64,000 nucleotides of DNA from Methyloradius sp035460505 (GCA_035460505.1 DATHWP010000091.1:1-64000); one strand, 5' to 3'; shown: positions 7,858-16,995, numbered from the stretch's first letter. Notes: generated from the letters alone by a model not told the origin. Program-made: numbers and translations.

Positions 7858-9501
7858 TTACATCATACCGCCCATGCCACCCATACCGCCCATATCACCG
7901 CCACCCATTGAAGGCGCGTCATCCTTAGGCAGTTCGGCTACCAATGCATCGGTAGTCAGGATCAGTGAAGCAACTGAAGCTGCATTTTGCAATGCTGAAC
8001 GAGTTACCTTAGCTGGATCAAGTACGCCAAGCTCAACCAAGTCACCATAAGTGCCGTTAGCTGCGTTGTAACCATAGTTGCCTGTACCTTCAAGCACCTT
8101 GTTAACCACTACTGATGGCTCGTCACCTGCGTTAGCAACGATCTGGCGCAAAGGTTCTTCAATAGCGCGCAATACGATCTTGATACCAGCATCTTGATCA
8201 GGATTATCGCCTTTGAGTTCCTTGATTGCTGAACGGGCACGCAACAGGGCAACACCGCCGCCTGGAACAATACCTTCTTCAACGGCTGCACGTGTTGCAT
8301 GCAATGCATCTTCAACGCGGGCTTTCTTTTCTTTCATTTCGATTTCGGTAGCAGCGCCAACCTTGATCACAGCAACGCCACCAGCCAATTTGGCTACACG
8401 TTCTTGCAGTTTTTCACGGTCATAATCGCTACTAGCTTCTTCGATTTGCTTCTTGATTTGGTCGATACGTACTTTGATGTTGTTTTCAACGCCAGCGCCA
8501 TCAATGATGATGGTGTTGTCTTTGTTAACTTCAATACGTTTTGCCTGGCCTAAGTCTTCCAGTTTTACATTCTCAAGCTTCAAGCCGAGTTCTTCAGCAA
8601 TCACGGTACCGCCGGTCAAGATAGCGATATCTTCCAGCATGGCTTTACGACGGTCACCGAAGCCAGGCGCCTTAACAGCTACAGTCTTCAGAATGCCGCG
8701 GATGTTATTCACAACCAGGGTTGCCAATGCTTCGCCTTCGATATCTTCAGCGATGATTAGCAATGGGCGACCAGACTTAGCAACTTGTTCCAGTGTTGGC
8801 AGTAAATCACGGATGTTTGAGATTTTCTTGTCGAACAATAGTACGAATGGATTTTCCAGCAAAGCGATTTGGCGCTCTGGGTTATTGATGAAGTAAGGTG
8901 AGAGGTAGCCACGGTCAAACTGCATACCTTCAACAACGTCCAGTTCATTTTCCAGACCTGAGCCATCTTCAACAGTAATCACACCTTCTTTACCTACTTT
9001 GTCCATTGCATCAGCAATGATCTGGCCGATGTGGAAATCAGAGTTAGCTGAAATGCTACCAACTTGAGCGATTTCTTTGCTGGTGGTGGTTGGTTTTGAA
9101 ATCTTTTTGATTTCTTCAACGATGGCAATTACAGCCTTATCAATACCGCGCTTCAAGTCAGCTGGGTTAAAACCTGCAGCTACGTATTTGAAACCTTCAC
9201 GTACGATGGCTTGAGCCAATACGGTAGCGGTAGTAGTGCCGTCACCTGCGTTGTCAGAAGTCTTTGAAGCTACTTCCTTAACCAGTTGCGCGCCCATGTT
9301 TTCTAGGCGATCTTTTAATTCAATTTCTTTAGCCACTGAAACGCCATCTTTTGTCACGGTTGGGGCGCCGAAAGAACGCTCCAGAACTACGTTACGGCCT
9401 TTAGGGCCCAGTGTGACTTTAACGGCGTTAGCCAGAATGTTCACACCATTAACGATTTTGGCACGTGCCTCATCGCCGAAAATTACTTGTTTTGCTGACA
9501 T
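7858..9501 (-). CDS. groEL: chaperonin GroEL
   Basis: The 60-kDa chaperonin, 547 residues, the usual length. It forms the double-ring ATP-driven folding chamber with GroES in the cytosol. Seen: LGPKGRNVVLERSFGAPTVT near residue 31, the nucleotide-binding DGTTTATVLAQ near residue 87, VEEGIVPGGGVALLR near residue 405, and the Gly/Met-rich tail ending GGMGGMGGMM. It is second in the groES-groEL operon with a 62-bp gap, controlled by the CIRCE element and promoter at 9956-10011. Confidence 0.98.
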   Translation of the reverse strand: MSAKQVIFGDEARAKIVNGVNILANAVKVTLGPKGRNVVLERSFGAPTVTKDGVSVAKEIELKDRLENMGAQLVKEVASKTSDNAGDGTTTATVLAQAIVREGFKYVAAGFNPADLKRGIDKAVIAIVEEIKKISKPTTTSKEIAQVGSISANSDFHIGQIIADAMDKVGKEGVITVEDGSGLENELDVVEGMQFDRGYLSPYFINNPERQIALLENPFVLLFDKKISNIRDLLPTLEQVAKSGRPLLIIAEDIEGEALATLVVNNIRGILKTVAVKAPGFGDRRKAMLEDIAILTGGTVIAEELGLKLENVKLEDLGQAKRIEVNKDNTIIIDGAGVENNIKVRIDQIKKQIEEASSDYDREKLQERVAKLAGGVAVIKVGAATEIEMKEKKARVEDALHATRAAVEEGIVPGGGVALLRARSAIKELKGDNPDQDAGIKIVLRAIEEPLRQIVANAGDEPSVVVNKVLEGTGNYGYNAANGTYGDLVELGVLDPAKVTRSALQNAASVASLILTTDALVAELPKDDAPSMGGGDMGGMGGMGGMM

Positions 9502-9563
9502 GTGGATCTCCTAAATTCTTAACTTATGGATAACTGCTATGGATTAAAGTCCGTTGAAAGCGC

Positions 9564-9854
9564 TTAGGCTTCAACAACACCCAAGATGTCTTCTTCACGC
9601 AGTACTAATACTTCTTCGCCATTCACTTTGACGGATTGGCCTGCGTATTTTCCGAACAATACCTTGTCGCCAACTTTTACATCGAGCGCGATATTTTTGC
9701 CGTTGTCATCTTTTTTACCTGGACCAACAGCAAGAATTTCGCCTTGATCAGGTTTTTCGGTGGCTGTGTCAGGGATCACAATGCCAGATGCGGTGGTGCG
9801 TTCTTCTTCCAAGCGCTTTACAATAACGCGGTCATGCAATGGACGAATTGCCAT
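9564..9854 (-). CDS. groES: co-chaperonin GroES
   Basis: A 96-residue co-chaperonin that caps the GroEL ring. The sequence is typical: IRPLHDRVIVKR at the N-terminus, the mobile loop EERTTASGIVIPDTATEKP (about residues 17-35), GPGKKDDNG, and the end EEDILGVVEA. First gene of the groESL operon, with an AGGAGAG ribosome-binding site before the ATG. Its leader carries the CIRCE operator. Confidence 0.98.
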   Translation of the reverse strand: MAIRPLHDRVIVKRLEEERTTASGIVIPDTATEKPDQGEILAVGPGKKDDNGKNIALDVKVGDKVLFGKYAGQSVKVNGEEVLVLREEDILGVVEA

Positions 9855-9955
9855 GAGTACTCTCCTTGTTGGTTAGTTTTAACATCAAATTTTAATTACG
9901 AATTCTTTGTTGCCATGCTTATCTTTTAATAAAAAATTAAGCAGACAACACAGTT

Positions 9956-9982
9956 TTAGCACTCTAGTGCTTAGAGTGCTAA
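9956..9982 (-). promoter_or_regulatory. CIRCE operator (HrcA binding site) of groESL
   Basis: An exact match to the CIRCE consensus: TTAGCACTC (9956-9964), 9-nt spacer, GAGTGCTAA (9974-9982). HrcA binds this element and represses heat-shock operons. It starts at the -10 box and covers the start of the transcript. hrcA itself is not in the window. Confidence 0.95.
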
Positions 9983-10011
9983 TAATAAGGGCAACACCCT
10001 CAGTTTTCAAG
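9982..10011 (-). promoter_or_regulatory. groESL promoter, overlapping sigma70-like and sigma32-like boxes
   Basis: On the reverse strand TTGAAA (10005-10010) and TATTAT (9982-9987) are separated by exactly 17 bp, a good sigma70 match. The same stretch reads CTTGAA, 14 nt, CCCTTATT, close to the heat-shock sigma32 pattern. CIRCE begins at the -10 box, so HrcA would block initiation. Confidence 0.7.
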
Positions 10012-10167
10012 TGCTAATAGACAATTGTTCTTGTTTGCAACAGAGTTTCAGCTTGTTAAGACGCTAAGTCCAGATTGGTTTTAGCGTCTCATTAAGTTGA
10101 TATGGCAAGGCTGGGAGAAGAGGTGATTACTTAAGTTTCTATCGGTATGCTAAATGCGGCTGATGAT

Positions 10168-10821
10168 TCAATGGATTGCCTGAAGCCTCTCAATAGCGCG
10201 ATCAATAAGTGCAGAATGGAGTTGATGGCCGACTGATGGTGCAATATCCAGAGTTGCATGGCCATGCAACTCTTCAATTCTTTCGAGCGCTGCTAGAGCA
10301 TGGTTGACTGGCATCACATTGTCTTCTTGTCCATGAAACAGATGTAATTTAGTGAATGCTGGCGCTTTTGTTGGGAGCTTGGCAAAGCGGCCTGAAAACG
10401 CCAATACGCTTCCCACAATGTCATTATGCGCAACACTATATTCCAGTGACATAATCGCTCCTTGTGAGAATCCCCCTAGCACGATGTTTTGTTGAGCCAA
10501 CTTAAATCTCTCTTGTGCAGCAACTATAAGGTCATGGAGTGCTGGTAGTGCATTCTCAACACGGGTATAGCGGTTTTCCTCAGACACTTCTTTAATAGAA
10601 AACCATTGCCTACCTGAACCACCATCAAAAGGATAAGTACCTTCTGGTAAAAGAAATGCTGCGGAAGAATATACCCCTCTTAATTTGTTCACGAGAGGCA
10701 TCAAATTGGCTGGCGAACCGCCAACACCATGCATCAAGATAAATAGCTGCTCTACTTCACCTGAATTTGGTAAGCGTTCAATCCCACTGAAATTGAAGTT
10801 TTCCATTAAATGGCCAGGCAT
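10168..10821 (-). CDS. alpha/beta-hydrolase, carboxylesterase/phospholipase (YpfH-like)
   Basis: A 217-residue serine hydrolase of the Abhydrolase_2 carboxylesterase group. The oxyanion-side motif is LMHGVGGSPANLMPL, the nucleophile elbow GGFSQGAIM (Ser at about residue 114), the Asp region HGQEDNVMPV, and the catalytic His PSVGHQLHSAL. No signal peptide is seen, so it is probably cytosolic; the ester substrate is unknown. The ATG at 10821 directly abuts the stop of the upstream small gene, which suggests translational coupling; an in-frame ATG five codons later is an alternative start. Confidence 0.87.
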   Translation of the reverse strand: MPGHLMENFNFSGIERLPNSGEVEQLFILMHGVGGSPANLMPLVNKLRGVYSSAAFLLPEGTYPFDGGSGRQWFSIKEVSEENRYTRVENALPALHDLIVAAQERFKLAQQNIVLGGFSQGAIMSLEYSVAHNDIVGSVLAFSGRFAKLPTKAPAFTKLHLFHGQEDNVMPVNHALAALERIEELHGHATLDIAPSVGHQLHSALIDRAIERLQAIH

Positions 10822-11022
10822 CTACAAGTGACATTCAACCCAGACGATAGCGTCTGACTCATAGTCAAATTCAGGTGATATCCTCAGATTTGAGCAGTCA
10901 ATGACCTGAAATTTCCCATCAATATTTTTTAATGTCAGGTCATCATTGATTCGACTGATGGTATCTCCTCGACTCATGTCGTAATCGAGATCCACGTTTT
11001 TCCAAGTATGGGTAATTGTCAC
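10822..11022 (-). CDS. small conserved-looking protein, unknown function
   Basis: A 66-residue acidic protein (MTITHTWKNVDLDYDMSRGD...) I do not recognise. It uses a GTG start with GGAG 9 nt upstream. It has no signal peptide or membrane segment. Its stop touches the esterase start, so the two are probably co-transcribed and translationally coupled. Confidence 0.65.
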   Translation of the reverse strand: MTITHTWKNVDLDYDMSRGDTISRINDDLTLKNIDGKFQVIDCSNLRISPEFDYESDAIVWVECHL

Positions 11023-11307
11023 TTAATCGCTCCAGTTAGAAATGTGCCAAAAAAGTTAACGGTGAATTTATTGGAATGGTTAATCAACGTCAATACCTAT
11101 AAAAAATATGAACTACGCCTAACACCTCAATGATTGGGTATTCTGATTCTGGCAGATTAGGCTGACGTGAATATAGGACAAAACCCTAATTAATCCATTT
11201 AACACTTCCTTTAATCTTGGTTCTCATAAGTCAGCTATAAGGGCATTGCGAAAAATAACTCGTAATCTCAAGAGTGACACCCTAAACCAAATATGAGGAT
11301 TTCCAAA

Positions 11308-12270
11308 ATGGCTCTATCAAAAGCATCAAGCGCTGAGAGTTTAGGACATCAGCCAGTACTCCCAGCAACATACTCTGATTATATTCATGCAAATGCCAGC
11401 GTTGTATCTTGGGCTGCAATCTTAGCTGGTGCAACCGCAGCAGCGGCTTTCTCATTGATTTTATTGATACTAGGTGCTGGCTTAGGATTGTCATCCATTT
11501 CTCCATGGGCTCATGAAGGCGCTAGTGCAACAGCCTTTGGTATCTCTACCATTGTATGGGTCGCTGTCACGCAAATCCTCGCCTCTGCCCTAGGGGGTTA
11601 TCTGGCCGGCAGGCTCAGAACAAAGTGGGCTGGTACTCATGTTGATGAAGTTTACTTTCGGGATACAGCACATGGTTTCTTAACCTGGGCTGTTGCTACG
11701 CTGGCAACTGCAGCGCTACTTTCTTCTGTGATTGGGAGTGTCGTGGGTGGTACCGCAAAGGCAGGTGCCAGTTTAGCTGGCGGCGCCACGGCCACTGCAA
11801 TTTCTGGTGGAGTAGCAAGTGCTGACGCCGAAATGGATAAACACCATCATGGCAGTGGTCCTGAAAATGGCTCTATGAGCTATCTGGTAGATTCATTATT
11901 TCGTCCAGATCCTACCACCACTGTGACTGCTGATTCTTCCCAAAGTCCAGCTCCGTTGCCTGAAGTGACCCGTATTTTTATAAACTCAGCTAATGCAGAA
12001 GCGCTGCCTCCAGCCGATGCTTCTTACCTTGGTCAGCTGGTTGCGAAGCACACTGGCTTGAGTCAGCAAGAGGCTGAAAAGCGTGTTAATGATACCTTTG
12101 CCAGCTTACAAGCAAAAAAACATGAGGCTGAAGCAATAGCAAAAGATGCAGCTGAAAAAGCGCGTAAGGCTACGATTTACGCGACCTTGTGGCTGTTTGT
12201 TTCGTTCCTGATGGGGGCGTTCTCTGCAAGTCTGGCAGCCACTTGTGGTGGCCGGTCGCGCGACGCGTAA
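11308..12270 (+). CDS. glycine/alanine-rich multi-pass membrane protein
   Basis: A 320-residue membrane protein. Hydrophobic segments lie near residues 33-58, 70-92 and 115-140, with another at about 285-310. They are rich in Gly and Ala (glycine-zipper-like ILAGATAAAAF, LGAGLGL, GSVVGGTAKAG). A soluble stretch between contains His-rich KHHHGSG and a charged helix rich in Lys, Glu and Ala (about 235-280). Similar proteins are often labelled PhnA-like without evidence. I chose the ATG at 11308 because GAGGA sits 8 nt before it; an ATG at 11293 overlaps that site. A tiny hydrophobic gene follows 38 bp later. Confidence 0.75.
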   Translation: MALSKASSAESLGHQPVLPATYSDYIHANASVVSWAAILAGATAAAAFSLILLILGAGLGLSSISPWAHEGASATAFGISTIVWVAVTQILASALGGYLAGRLRTKWAGTHVDEVYFRDTAHGFLTWAVATLATAALLSSVIGSVVGGTAKAGASLAGGATATAISGGVASADAEMDKHHHGSGPENGSMSYLVDSLFRPDPTTTVTADSSQSPAPLPEVTRIFINSANAEALPPADASYLGQLVAKHTGLSQQEAEKRVNDTFASLQAKKHEAEAIAKDAAEKARKATIYATLWLFVSFLMGAFSASLAATCGGRSRDA

Positions 12271-12308
12271 TTTAACTTTTATTATTTAAATCAATTAAGG
12301 AGACAACC

Positions 12309-12383
12309 ATGCGTTCACTACTATTATTCTTTCTTGGCGTACCTATCCCTATCATTATTCTGATCGCCTTGTTCGTGCATTAG
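12309..12383 (+). CDS. 24-residue hydrophobic small protein
   Basis: A very short gene encoding MRSLLLFFLGVPIPIIILIA followed by LFVH: essentially one membrane-spanning helix with a central Pro-Ile-Pro. It is preceded by a near-perfect AAGGAGA 7 nt before the ATG, and a strong terminator follows 30 bp after the stop. It lies 38 bp after the glycine-rich membrane protein, so it is probably the last gene of that operon. Single-helix proteins of this size often modulate larger membrane proteins; a role with its neighbour is inference. Confidence 0.7.
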   Translation: MRSLLLFFLGVPIPIIILIALFVH

Positions 12384-12412
12384 ATTAATCACTAATTTGC
12401 GAGCTTATCTGA

Positions 12413-12450
12413 AATGCCTTGGCATATTCCTGTGTGCCAAGGCATTTTTT
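12413..12450 (+). terminator. intrinsic terminator
   Basis: A perfect 12-bp stem, AATGCCTTGGCA / TGCCAAGGCATT, with a 10-nt loop and a T run. It ends the 11308-12383 operon. Confidence 0.92.
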
Positions 12451-12558
12451 AATTCAACTATCACTAGTTGGAAAGGCTACTTCTGGCTCATAGACGCCTT
12501 AGGATATAACCATGATTAAATCTACAGGGAGTCTGCGGTAATAGATAATAGAAAGATT

Positions 12559-12936
12559 CTAAATATCATTCTGGCTATTTAATTCAGGATTTAAAATTTC
12601 ATCCGCTTGGGGTTTGGTCGAGTTGCTAACAGGGATAGTTGTTTTCACAGCGCCATTGTTAGATTCACCTAATTCCACTTCTGGTAGATTGGGTGAAATG
12701 GCTGGGTAGCTTTTAATGACTGTGGCTATATAAATATTTGTTTTGTTCCTAGCCTCGACATGCAATTCCCATAACTCTTCGACCTGCTTTAGCTCTTCTT
12801 GAGAGGGAAGACAGCCATTCCCTTTGAGGAACGAATTCATTTTGTCGTCGATGATAGCCTGGCGAACTTTTGCTTTTGTTAATGAATCAGACCAGTGCTG
12901 AGTTAGTCTCGTCCATTTTTGTGATTCCTCGCTCAT
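12559..12936 (-). CDS. hypothetical protein
   Basis: A 125-residue soluble protein with no recognised domain. The first 80 residues are helical and charged (KWTRLTQHW, QEELKQVEELWELHVEARNK); the last 45 are rich in Asn, Ser and Pro and look disordered. No signal peptide or membrane helix. It lies downstream of another small reverse-strand gene (13026-13235), 89 bp away, and might share its transcript. Confidence 0.55.
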   Translation of the reverse strand: MSEESQKWTRLTQHWSDSLTKAKVRQAIIDDKMNSFLKGNGCLPSQEELKQVEELWELHVEARNKTNIYIATVIKSYPAISPNLPEVELGESNNGAVKTTIPVSNSTKPQADEILNPELNSQNDI

Positions 12937-13025
12937 CTATGACTCCCCAAAAAGCTCCTACATTCAAGCTGGAGCGTAATGCTGCAAAATTGGTAAAAGA
13001 TAAATCTGTGTATACTTATGGATCA

Positions 13026-13235
13026 CTATTCGACTGGTTCAGCAGTTTCTGCTGGCTTTTCAGGCTTTAGTATCATTTGAGATAATTCAAAAATCTCCAT
13101 GGCTCGATTGAATAAACTGGTGGGGTCGTGTATGCCGAGTAACTCCACCTTTTCAGCTTCAGCTTGAATAAGACGCGAATATTCGTATAAATGTTTAGCT
13201 ATGGCTTTGTGCGCATCTAGTTTCATTATGGGCAT
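13026..13235 (-). CDS. hypothetical small helical protein
   Basis: A 69-residue protein starting MPIMKLDAHKAIAKHLYEYS, predicted mostly helical with an acidic Pro-rich tail (KPEKPAETAEPVE). I do not recognise it. The start is uncertain: the ATGs at 13235 and 13226 are both possible and neither has a clear ribosome-binding site. The upstream in-frame TTG at 13277 seems less likely. Confidence 0.5.
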   Translation of the reverse strand: MPIMKLDAHKAIAKHLYEYSRLIQAEAEKVELLGIHDPTSLFNRAMEIFELSQMILKPEKPAETAEPVE

Positions 13236-13518
13236 TGGATGATTAACTGTACCCCACAGTACTCTGATTAAAAACAATTAGATATGTAATTAACTAAAGC
13301 CAATAAAGCTGAAGTTCGTGTCAGTTTGTAAATGGCTGTTATTGCCCAATATCAGACTATTCTGCAGAAAAGCACTCTTAAAGAGTCGTTATCTTAGTTT
13401 CCGACAGTAAGCATAAATCTAAAGTGCGATTCCAAACAAGAAATGCACTGTAGAATTCATCTAACTATAATTAATCGCATGATGTAATTTCCCTCTCAAA
13501 GTAAATGAACAAACCGCA

Positions 13519-14832
13519 ATGAAGAATCAGGATTTATTAAATCGGAGCCTTGCATCGGTCTGGCATCCTTGTACCCAGATGAAAGCACATGAAACGCAGC
13601 CCCTTGTGCCGATTGCGCGTGGCGAAGGTACATGGTTGTACGACATGGATGGCAAGCGTTATCTCGATGCGGTCAGCTCATGGTGGGTGAATCTGTTTGG
13701 GCACAATAATCCCAAAATCAAAGATGCTATCAAGCAACAGTTGGATACATTAGAGCATGTAATTCTTGCTGGTTTCACGCATGAGCCAGTGGTGCAGCTA
13801 TCAGAACGTTTATCAAAACTCACAGGTCTTGGGCACTGTTTCTATGCCTCTGATGGCGCTTCTGCCACGGAGATTGCGCTCAAGATGAGTTTTCATTATT
13901 GGCGTAACTTAGGTAAAACGGGCAAGACTAAGTTTATTAGTCTGCAAAACAGTTACCACGGTGAAACATTGGGTGCTTTATCCGTGACGGATGTGGCAAT
14001 TTTTAAAGACACCTATGCGCCGTTATTGATACAAAGTACTCAGATGCCATCACCCGACTGGCGTTTATCAGAAGCTGGTGAGGGCGCAGAAGCCTATGCT
14101 TTAAGGTGTGCGGTTGCCCTTGAAACTTATATTGCAGAGCATCACGCCGAATTAGCCGCGCTCATCGTTGAGCCTTTGATTCAATGTGCTGCTGGCATGG
14201 GCATGTATCACCCCGTATATCTGCAACGTGCGCGGGAGATATGCACAAAATATGCAGTGCATCTCATCGCAGATGAAATCGCAGTTGGCTTTGGCCGCAC
14301 AGGGACTATGTTTGCGATGGAACAGGCAGAGGTTTTACCTGATTTTATGTGTCTGTCAAAAGGCATTACTGGCGGTTATTTGCCCTTGTCAGTCACGTTA
14401 ACGACAGACGTTATTTATCAAGCTTTTTATGATGACAGCACTGCTCGTGGGTTTTTGCATTCGCATAGTTACACAGGTAACCCACTGGCATGTAGTGCCG
14501 CTTTGGCAACGCTGGATATTTTCGAGCAGGAACAAGTGTTGCAGGCCAATCGCCTAAAGGCTCAATATTTGAATTCCCAACTTGGGAAATTTGCAGATAT
14601 ACCTATCAAGCACATGCGTCATCGCGGCATGATTTGGGCATTTGACACAGATTATGTGCCTGAAAAACAGGCGCTATTCAGGCAGCATTTTTATACACAG
14701 GCGCTGCAAAGCGGTCTGTTGCTGAGGCCGATTGGCAATACTGTTTACTGGATGCCGCCTTACACGATTAGCGAAGAAGAAATTGACTATATGCTGACCC
14801 ACACACAGGCAGCGTTACAAAGTTTTGTTTAG
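13519..14832 (+). CDS. bioA: adenosylmethionine-8-amino-7-oxononanoate aminotransferase
   Basis: A PLP enzyme of biotin synthesis, 437 residues, that converts KAPA to DAPA with S-adenosylmethionine as amino donor. Class III aminotransferase features: N-terminal SVWHPCTQM (typical of BioA), VSSWWVNLFGHNNP, YASDGASATEIALK for phosphate binding, LIADEIAVGFGRTGTMFA with the PLP-contacting Asp, and LSKGITGGYLPLS with the Schiff-base Lys (about residue 280). The other bio genes are not next to it here. The PBP4-type gene follows after 25 bp. Confidence 0.95.
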   Translation: MKNQDLLNRSLASVWHPCTQMKAHETQPLVPIARGEGTWLYDMDGKRYLDAVSSWWVNLFGHNNPKIKDAIKQQLDTLEHVILAGFTHEPVVQLSERLSKLTGLGHCFYASDGASATEIALKMSFHYWRNLGKTGKTKFISLQNSYHGETLGALSVTDVAIFKDTYAPLLIQSTQMPSPDWRLSEAGEGAEAYALRCAVALETYIAEHHAELAALIVEPLIQCAAGMGMYHPVYLQRAREICTKYAVHLIADEIAVGFGRTGTMFAMEQAEVLPDFMCLSKGITGGYLPLSVTLTTDVIYQAFYDDSTARGFLHSHSYTGNPLACSAALATLDIFEQEQVLQANRLKAQYLNSQLGKFADIPIKHMRHRGMIWAFDTDYVPEKQALFRQHFYTQALQSGLLLRPIGNTVYWMPPYTISEEEIDYMLTHTQAALQSFV

Positions 14833-14857
14833 TCACCAGATTTATCTAAAAGCCATC

Positions 14858-16264
14858 ATGCGCATATTTATTTTATTTTTACTTTTTGCTGGAATGTCTG
14901 CCCAAACTGCACAGGCTGCCTTACCTGACAGTGTTGCAGATGCGCTGCAAAAAGCGGGAATTCCACAAGATCACGTGTCCGTGATTGTTCAGCGCGTTGA
15001 TACGACTGCACCACTTGTTAGTAACCAAGCTGACCAGCCACTGAACCCAGCTTCCACAATGAAGTTGCTAACGACTTATGCCGGACTAAGCTTGCTCGGA
15101 CCTGCATATCGCTGGCATACCGATGTTTATATGGATGGCACTCTTACTAATGGTGTTTTGCAGGGCAACCTTATCCTTAAAGGTTATGGCGACCCAGCTT
15201 TTATGGCGGAGGATTTGTGGCGTTTGCTCAATAATTTGCGCCAGATGGGCATTAAAGATATCCACGGTGATTTGTTACTGGATGCCTCTTATTTCTCGCC
15301 CAATATTGCCAATAGTGCAGACTTTGATGGTGAAGCATACCGTGCCTATAACGCATTACCCAATGGACTGTTACTTAACTTAAAAGCCAGTAGTTTTAAA
15401 TTCCAGGCGATAAGTTTCGGTGGTAGCCCGCAAGTATTGATTACGGCGGAACCCAATTTGCCAGAGATCAAAGTAATTAATCGTGTGCAATTGAAATCAG
15501 GCGACTGCGGCGAATGGAAAAATAAAGTCAGTTACCAGATAGAGAAAACCACAGTGACTTTCAGTGGTAGCTATGCCAGCAGTTGTGCCGAGAAATATAT
15601 GGAATTGAGTTTTCTGGATGATGCCCACTATACATTTAGCCTGTTTCGTGCCATATGGCAGCAGCTTGGTGGAAGGGTTCAAGGTGATGTCAAACAGATT
15701 ACTGTGCCAGTCAATGCAACTAAAATCGCACAGGCAGATTCGCCCGCACTGGCTGATGTGATACGGCGCATCAACAAATACAGCAATAACCTGATGGCGC
15801 GTCAATTATTCCTGACGTTAGGTGCAGAGCAACTGGGCACGCCAGCAGAGCCGGCAAAGAGTGATAAGGCCATTCGTGACTGGCTGGCTAGCAAAAGCCT
15901 GATATTTAATGAGCTGGTGTTAGAGAACGGTGCAGGATTGTCACGCAATGAGCATATTACGGCGCGACACATGGCGGCTTTGCTGCTGGATGCATATACC
16001 AGTCCAGTGATGCCAGAGTTGATGTCGTCATTACCTATATTGTCGGTGGATGGCACAGTGGCAAAGCGGCTGAAAGATAGCCCGGCAGTTGGTCGTGCGC
16101 ATCTTAAAACGGGATCGCTCAATGGTGTGAGCGCGATTTCAGGCTATGTACTGGATGGCAAAGGTCGCTACTGGGTGCTGGTATTCATGGCAAACGATGC
16201 GCAAGCTGCTGCCAGTAAAGCTGCGCAGGATGCCTTGATCGACTGGGTGTATCAACAGCAATAA
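14858..16264 (+). CDS. dacB: D-alanyl-D-alanine carboxypeptidase/endopeptidase (PBP4, S13 family)
   Basis: A periplasmic peptidoglycan peptidase of about 468 residues. The signal peptide (about 1-22, RIFILFLLFAGMSAQTAQA) is followed by the serine-type active-site set: NPASTMKLL (SxxK), KYSNNLMARQ (SxN) and HLKTGSLNG (KTG). The S13 family cleaves D-Ala-D-Ala and cross-bridges. The ATG at 14858 was chosen because it begins the signal peptide. No terminator is visible before the FKBP gene, 97 bp on. Confidence 0.93.
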   Translation: MRIFILFLLFAGMSAQTAQAALPDSVADALQKAGIPQDHVSVIVQRVDTTAPLVSNQADQPLNPASTMKLLTTYAGLSLLGPAYRWHTDVYMDGTLTNGVLQGNLILKGYGDPAFMAEDLWRLLNNLRQMGIKDIHGDLLLDASYFSPNIANSADFDGEAYRAYNALPNGLLLNLKASSFKFQAISFGGSPQVLITAEPNLPEIKVINRVQLKSGDCGEWKNKVSYQIEKTTVTFSGSYASSCAEKYMELSFLDDAHYTFSLFRAIWQQLGGRVQGDVKQITVPVNATKIAQADSPALADVIRRINKYSNNLMARQLFLTLGAEQLGTPAEPAKSDKAIRDWLASKSLIFNELVLENGAGLSRNEHITARHMAALLLDAYTSPVMPELMSSLPILSVDGTVAKRLKDSPAVGRAHLKTGSLNGVSAISGYVLDGKGRYWVLVFMANDAQAAASKAAQDALIDWVYQQQ

Positions 16265-16361
16265 TCAACTAATATCTTAAGCATCATTCGCAGATATAAC
16301 GCTTGAGGATTATAATCTTGGGCTTGATTCAATCATTTAACCCCCTTAGTTGGAGCACGCA

Positions 16362-16838
16362 TTGAAACACCTTACGCTGATTACCAGTGCGTTGCTGATG
16401 GCAGTTTTTGCCGCCAGTGGATGCAGCGCAGACTCTAAAACCAGTAATTCTTCATCATCTCATCAGGAAAAAATCGCAATGAGCACTAACATCACAGAAT
16501 TGACAAAAATCGATCAAGTCGTTGGCGAAGGTCGGGAAGCCGAAGCTGGCCTTAACGTGACCGTGCATTACACCGGTTGGCTTTACGACCCAGCACAGCC
16601 AGAAGGCAAGGGCAAAAAGTTTGATAGTTCGGTGGATCGCGGCGATCCGTTCAACTTCTTTTTAGGCGGTGGCCAGGTCATTCGAGGTTGGGATGAAGGC
16701 GTAGTCGGCATGAAAATCGGTGGTAAGCGCACGCTGCTCATTCCCTCAGAATATGGTTATGGTGCCCGTGGTGCTGGCGGCGTGATTCCGCCAAATGCTA
16801 CATTGGTATTTGATGTTGAATTACTTGGTGTGAAGTAA
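16362..16838 (+). CDS. FKBP-type peptidyl-prolyl isomerase lipoprotein
   Basis: A 158-residue exported prolyl isomerase. The signal peptide ends in a lipobox-like ASGC (about residues 18-21), then a Ser-rich linker, then one FKBP domain (about 55-158). That domain has VTVHYTGWLYD, FDSSVDRGDPFNF, GQVIRGWDEGVVGMKIGGKR and YGARGAGGVIPPNATLVFDVELL, with the active-site aromatic and Asp residues present. The start is TTG at 16362 with GGAG 6 nt upstream. An internal ATG (16480) would give a cytosolic form of about 119 residues. It may assist folding of envelope proteins. Confidence 0.88.
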   Translation: MKHLTLITSALLMAVFAASGCSADSKTSNSSSSHQEKIAMSTNITELTKIDQVVGEGREAEAGLNVTVHYTGWLYDPAQPEGKGKKFDSSVDRGDPFNFFLGGGQVIRGWDEGVVGMKIGGKRTLLIPSEYGYGARGAGGVIPPNATLVFDVELLGVK

Positions 16839-16871
16839 AAATTCAATTTACGTCGTCATACGGCGTTACTC

Positions 16872-16923
16872 ACTAAAAATGATGTCTTGTATATACAACA
16901 TATGCGGCGACCTCATTTTTAGT
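16872..16923. repeat. 52-nt inverted repeat between the FKBP and OsmC genes
   Basis: The arms ACTAAAAATGA (16872-16882) and TCATTTTTAGT (16913-16923) are exact complements. The loop contains a smaller palindrome, TTGTATATACAA. It could be a bidirectional terminator or operator; no second copy is visible in the window. Confidence 0.6.
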
Positions 16924-16995
16924 TCGCGCCTTGTCTGACTTAGTAACTTGATTTTTTAGCAGCTTGAATTTTAAGAAAACGAAAGTGTTGATAGC

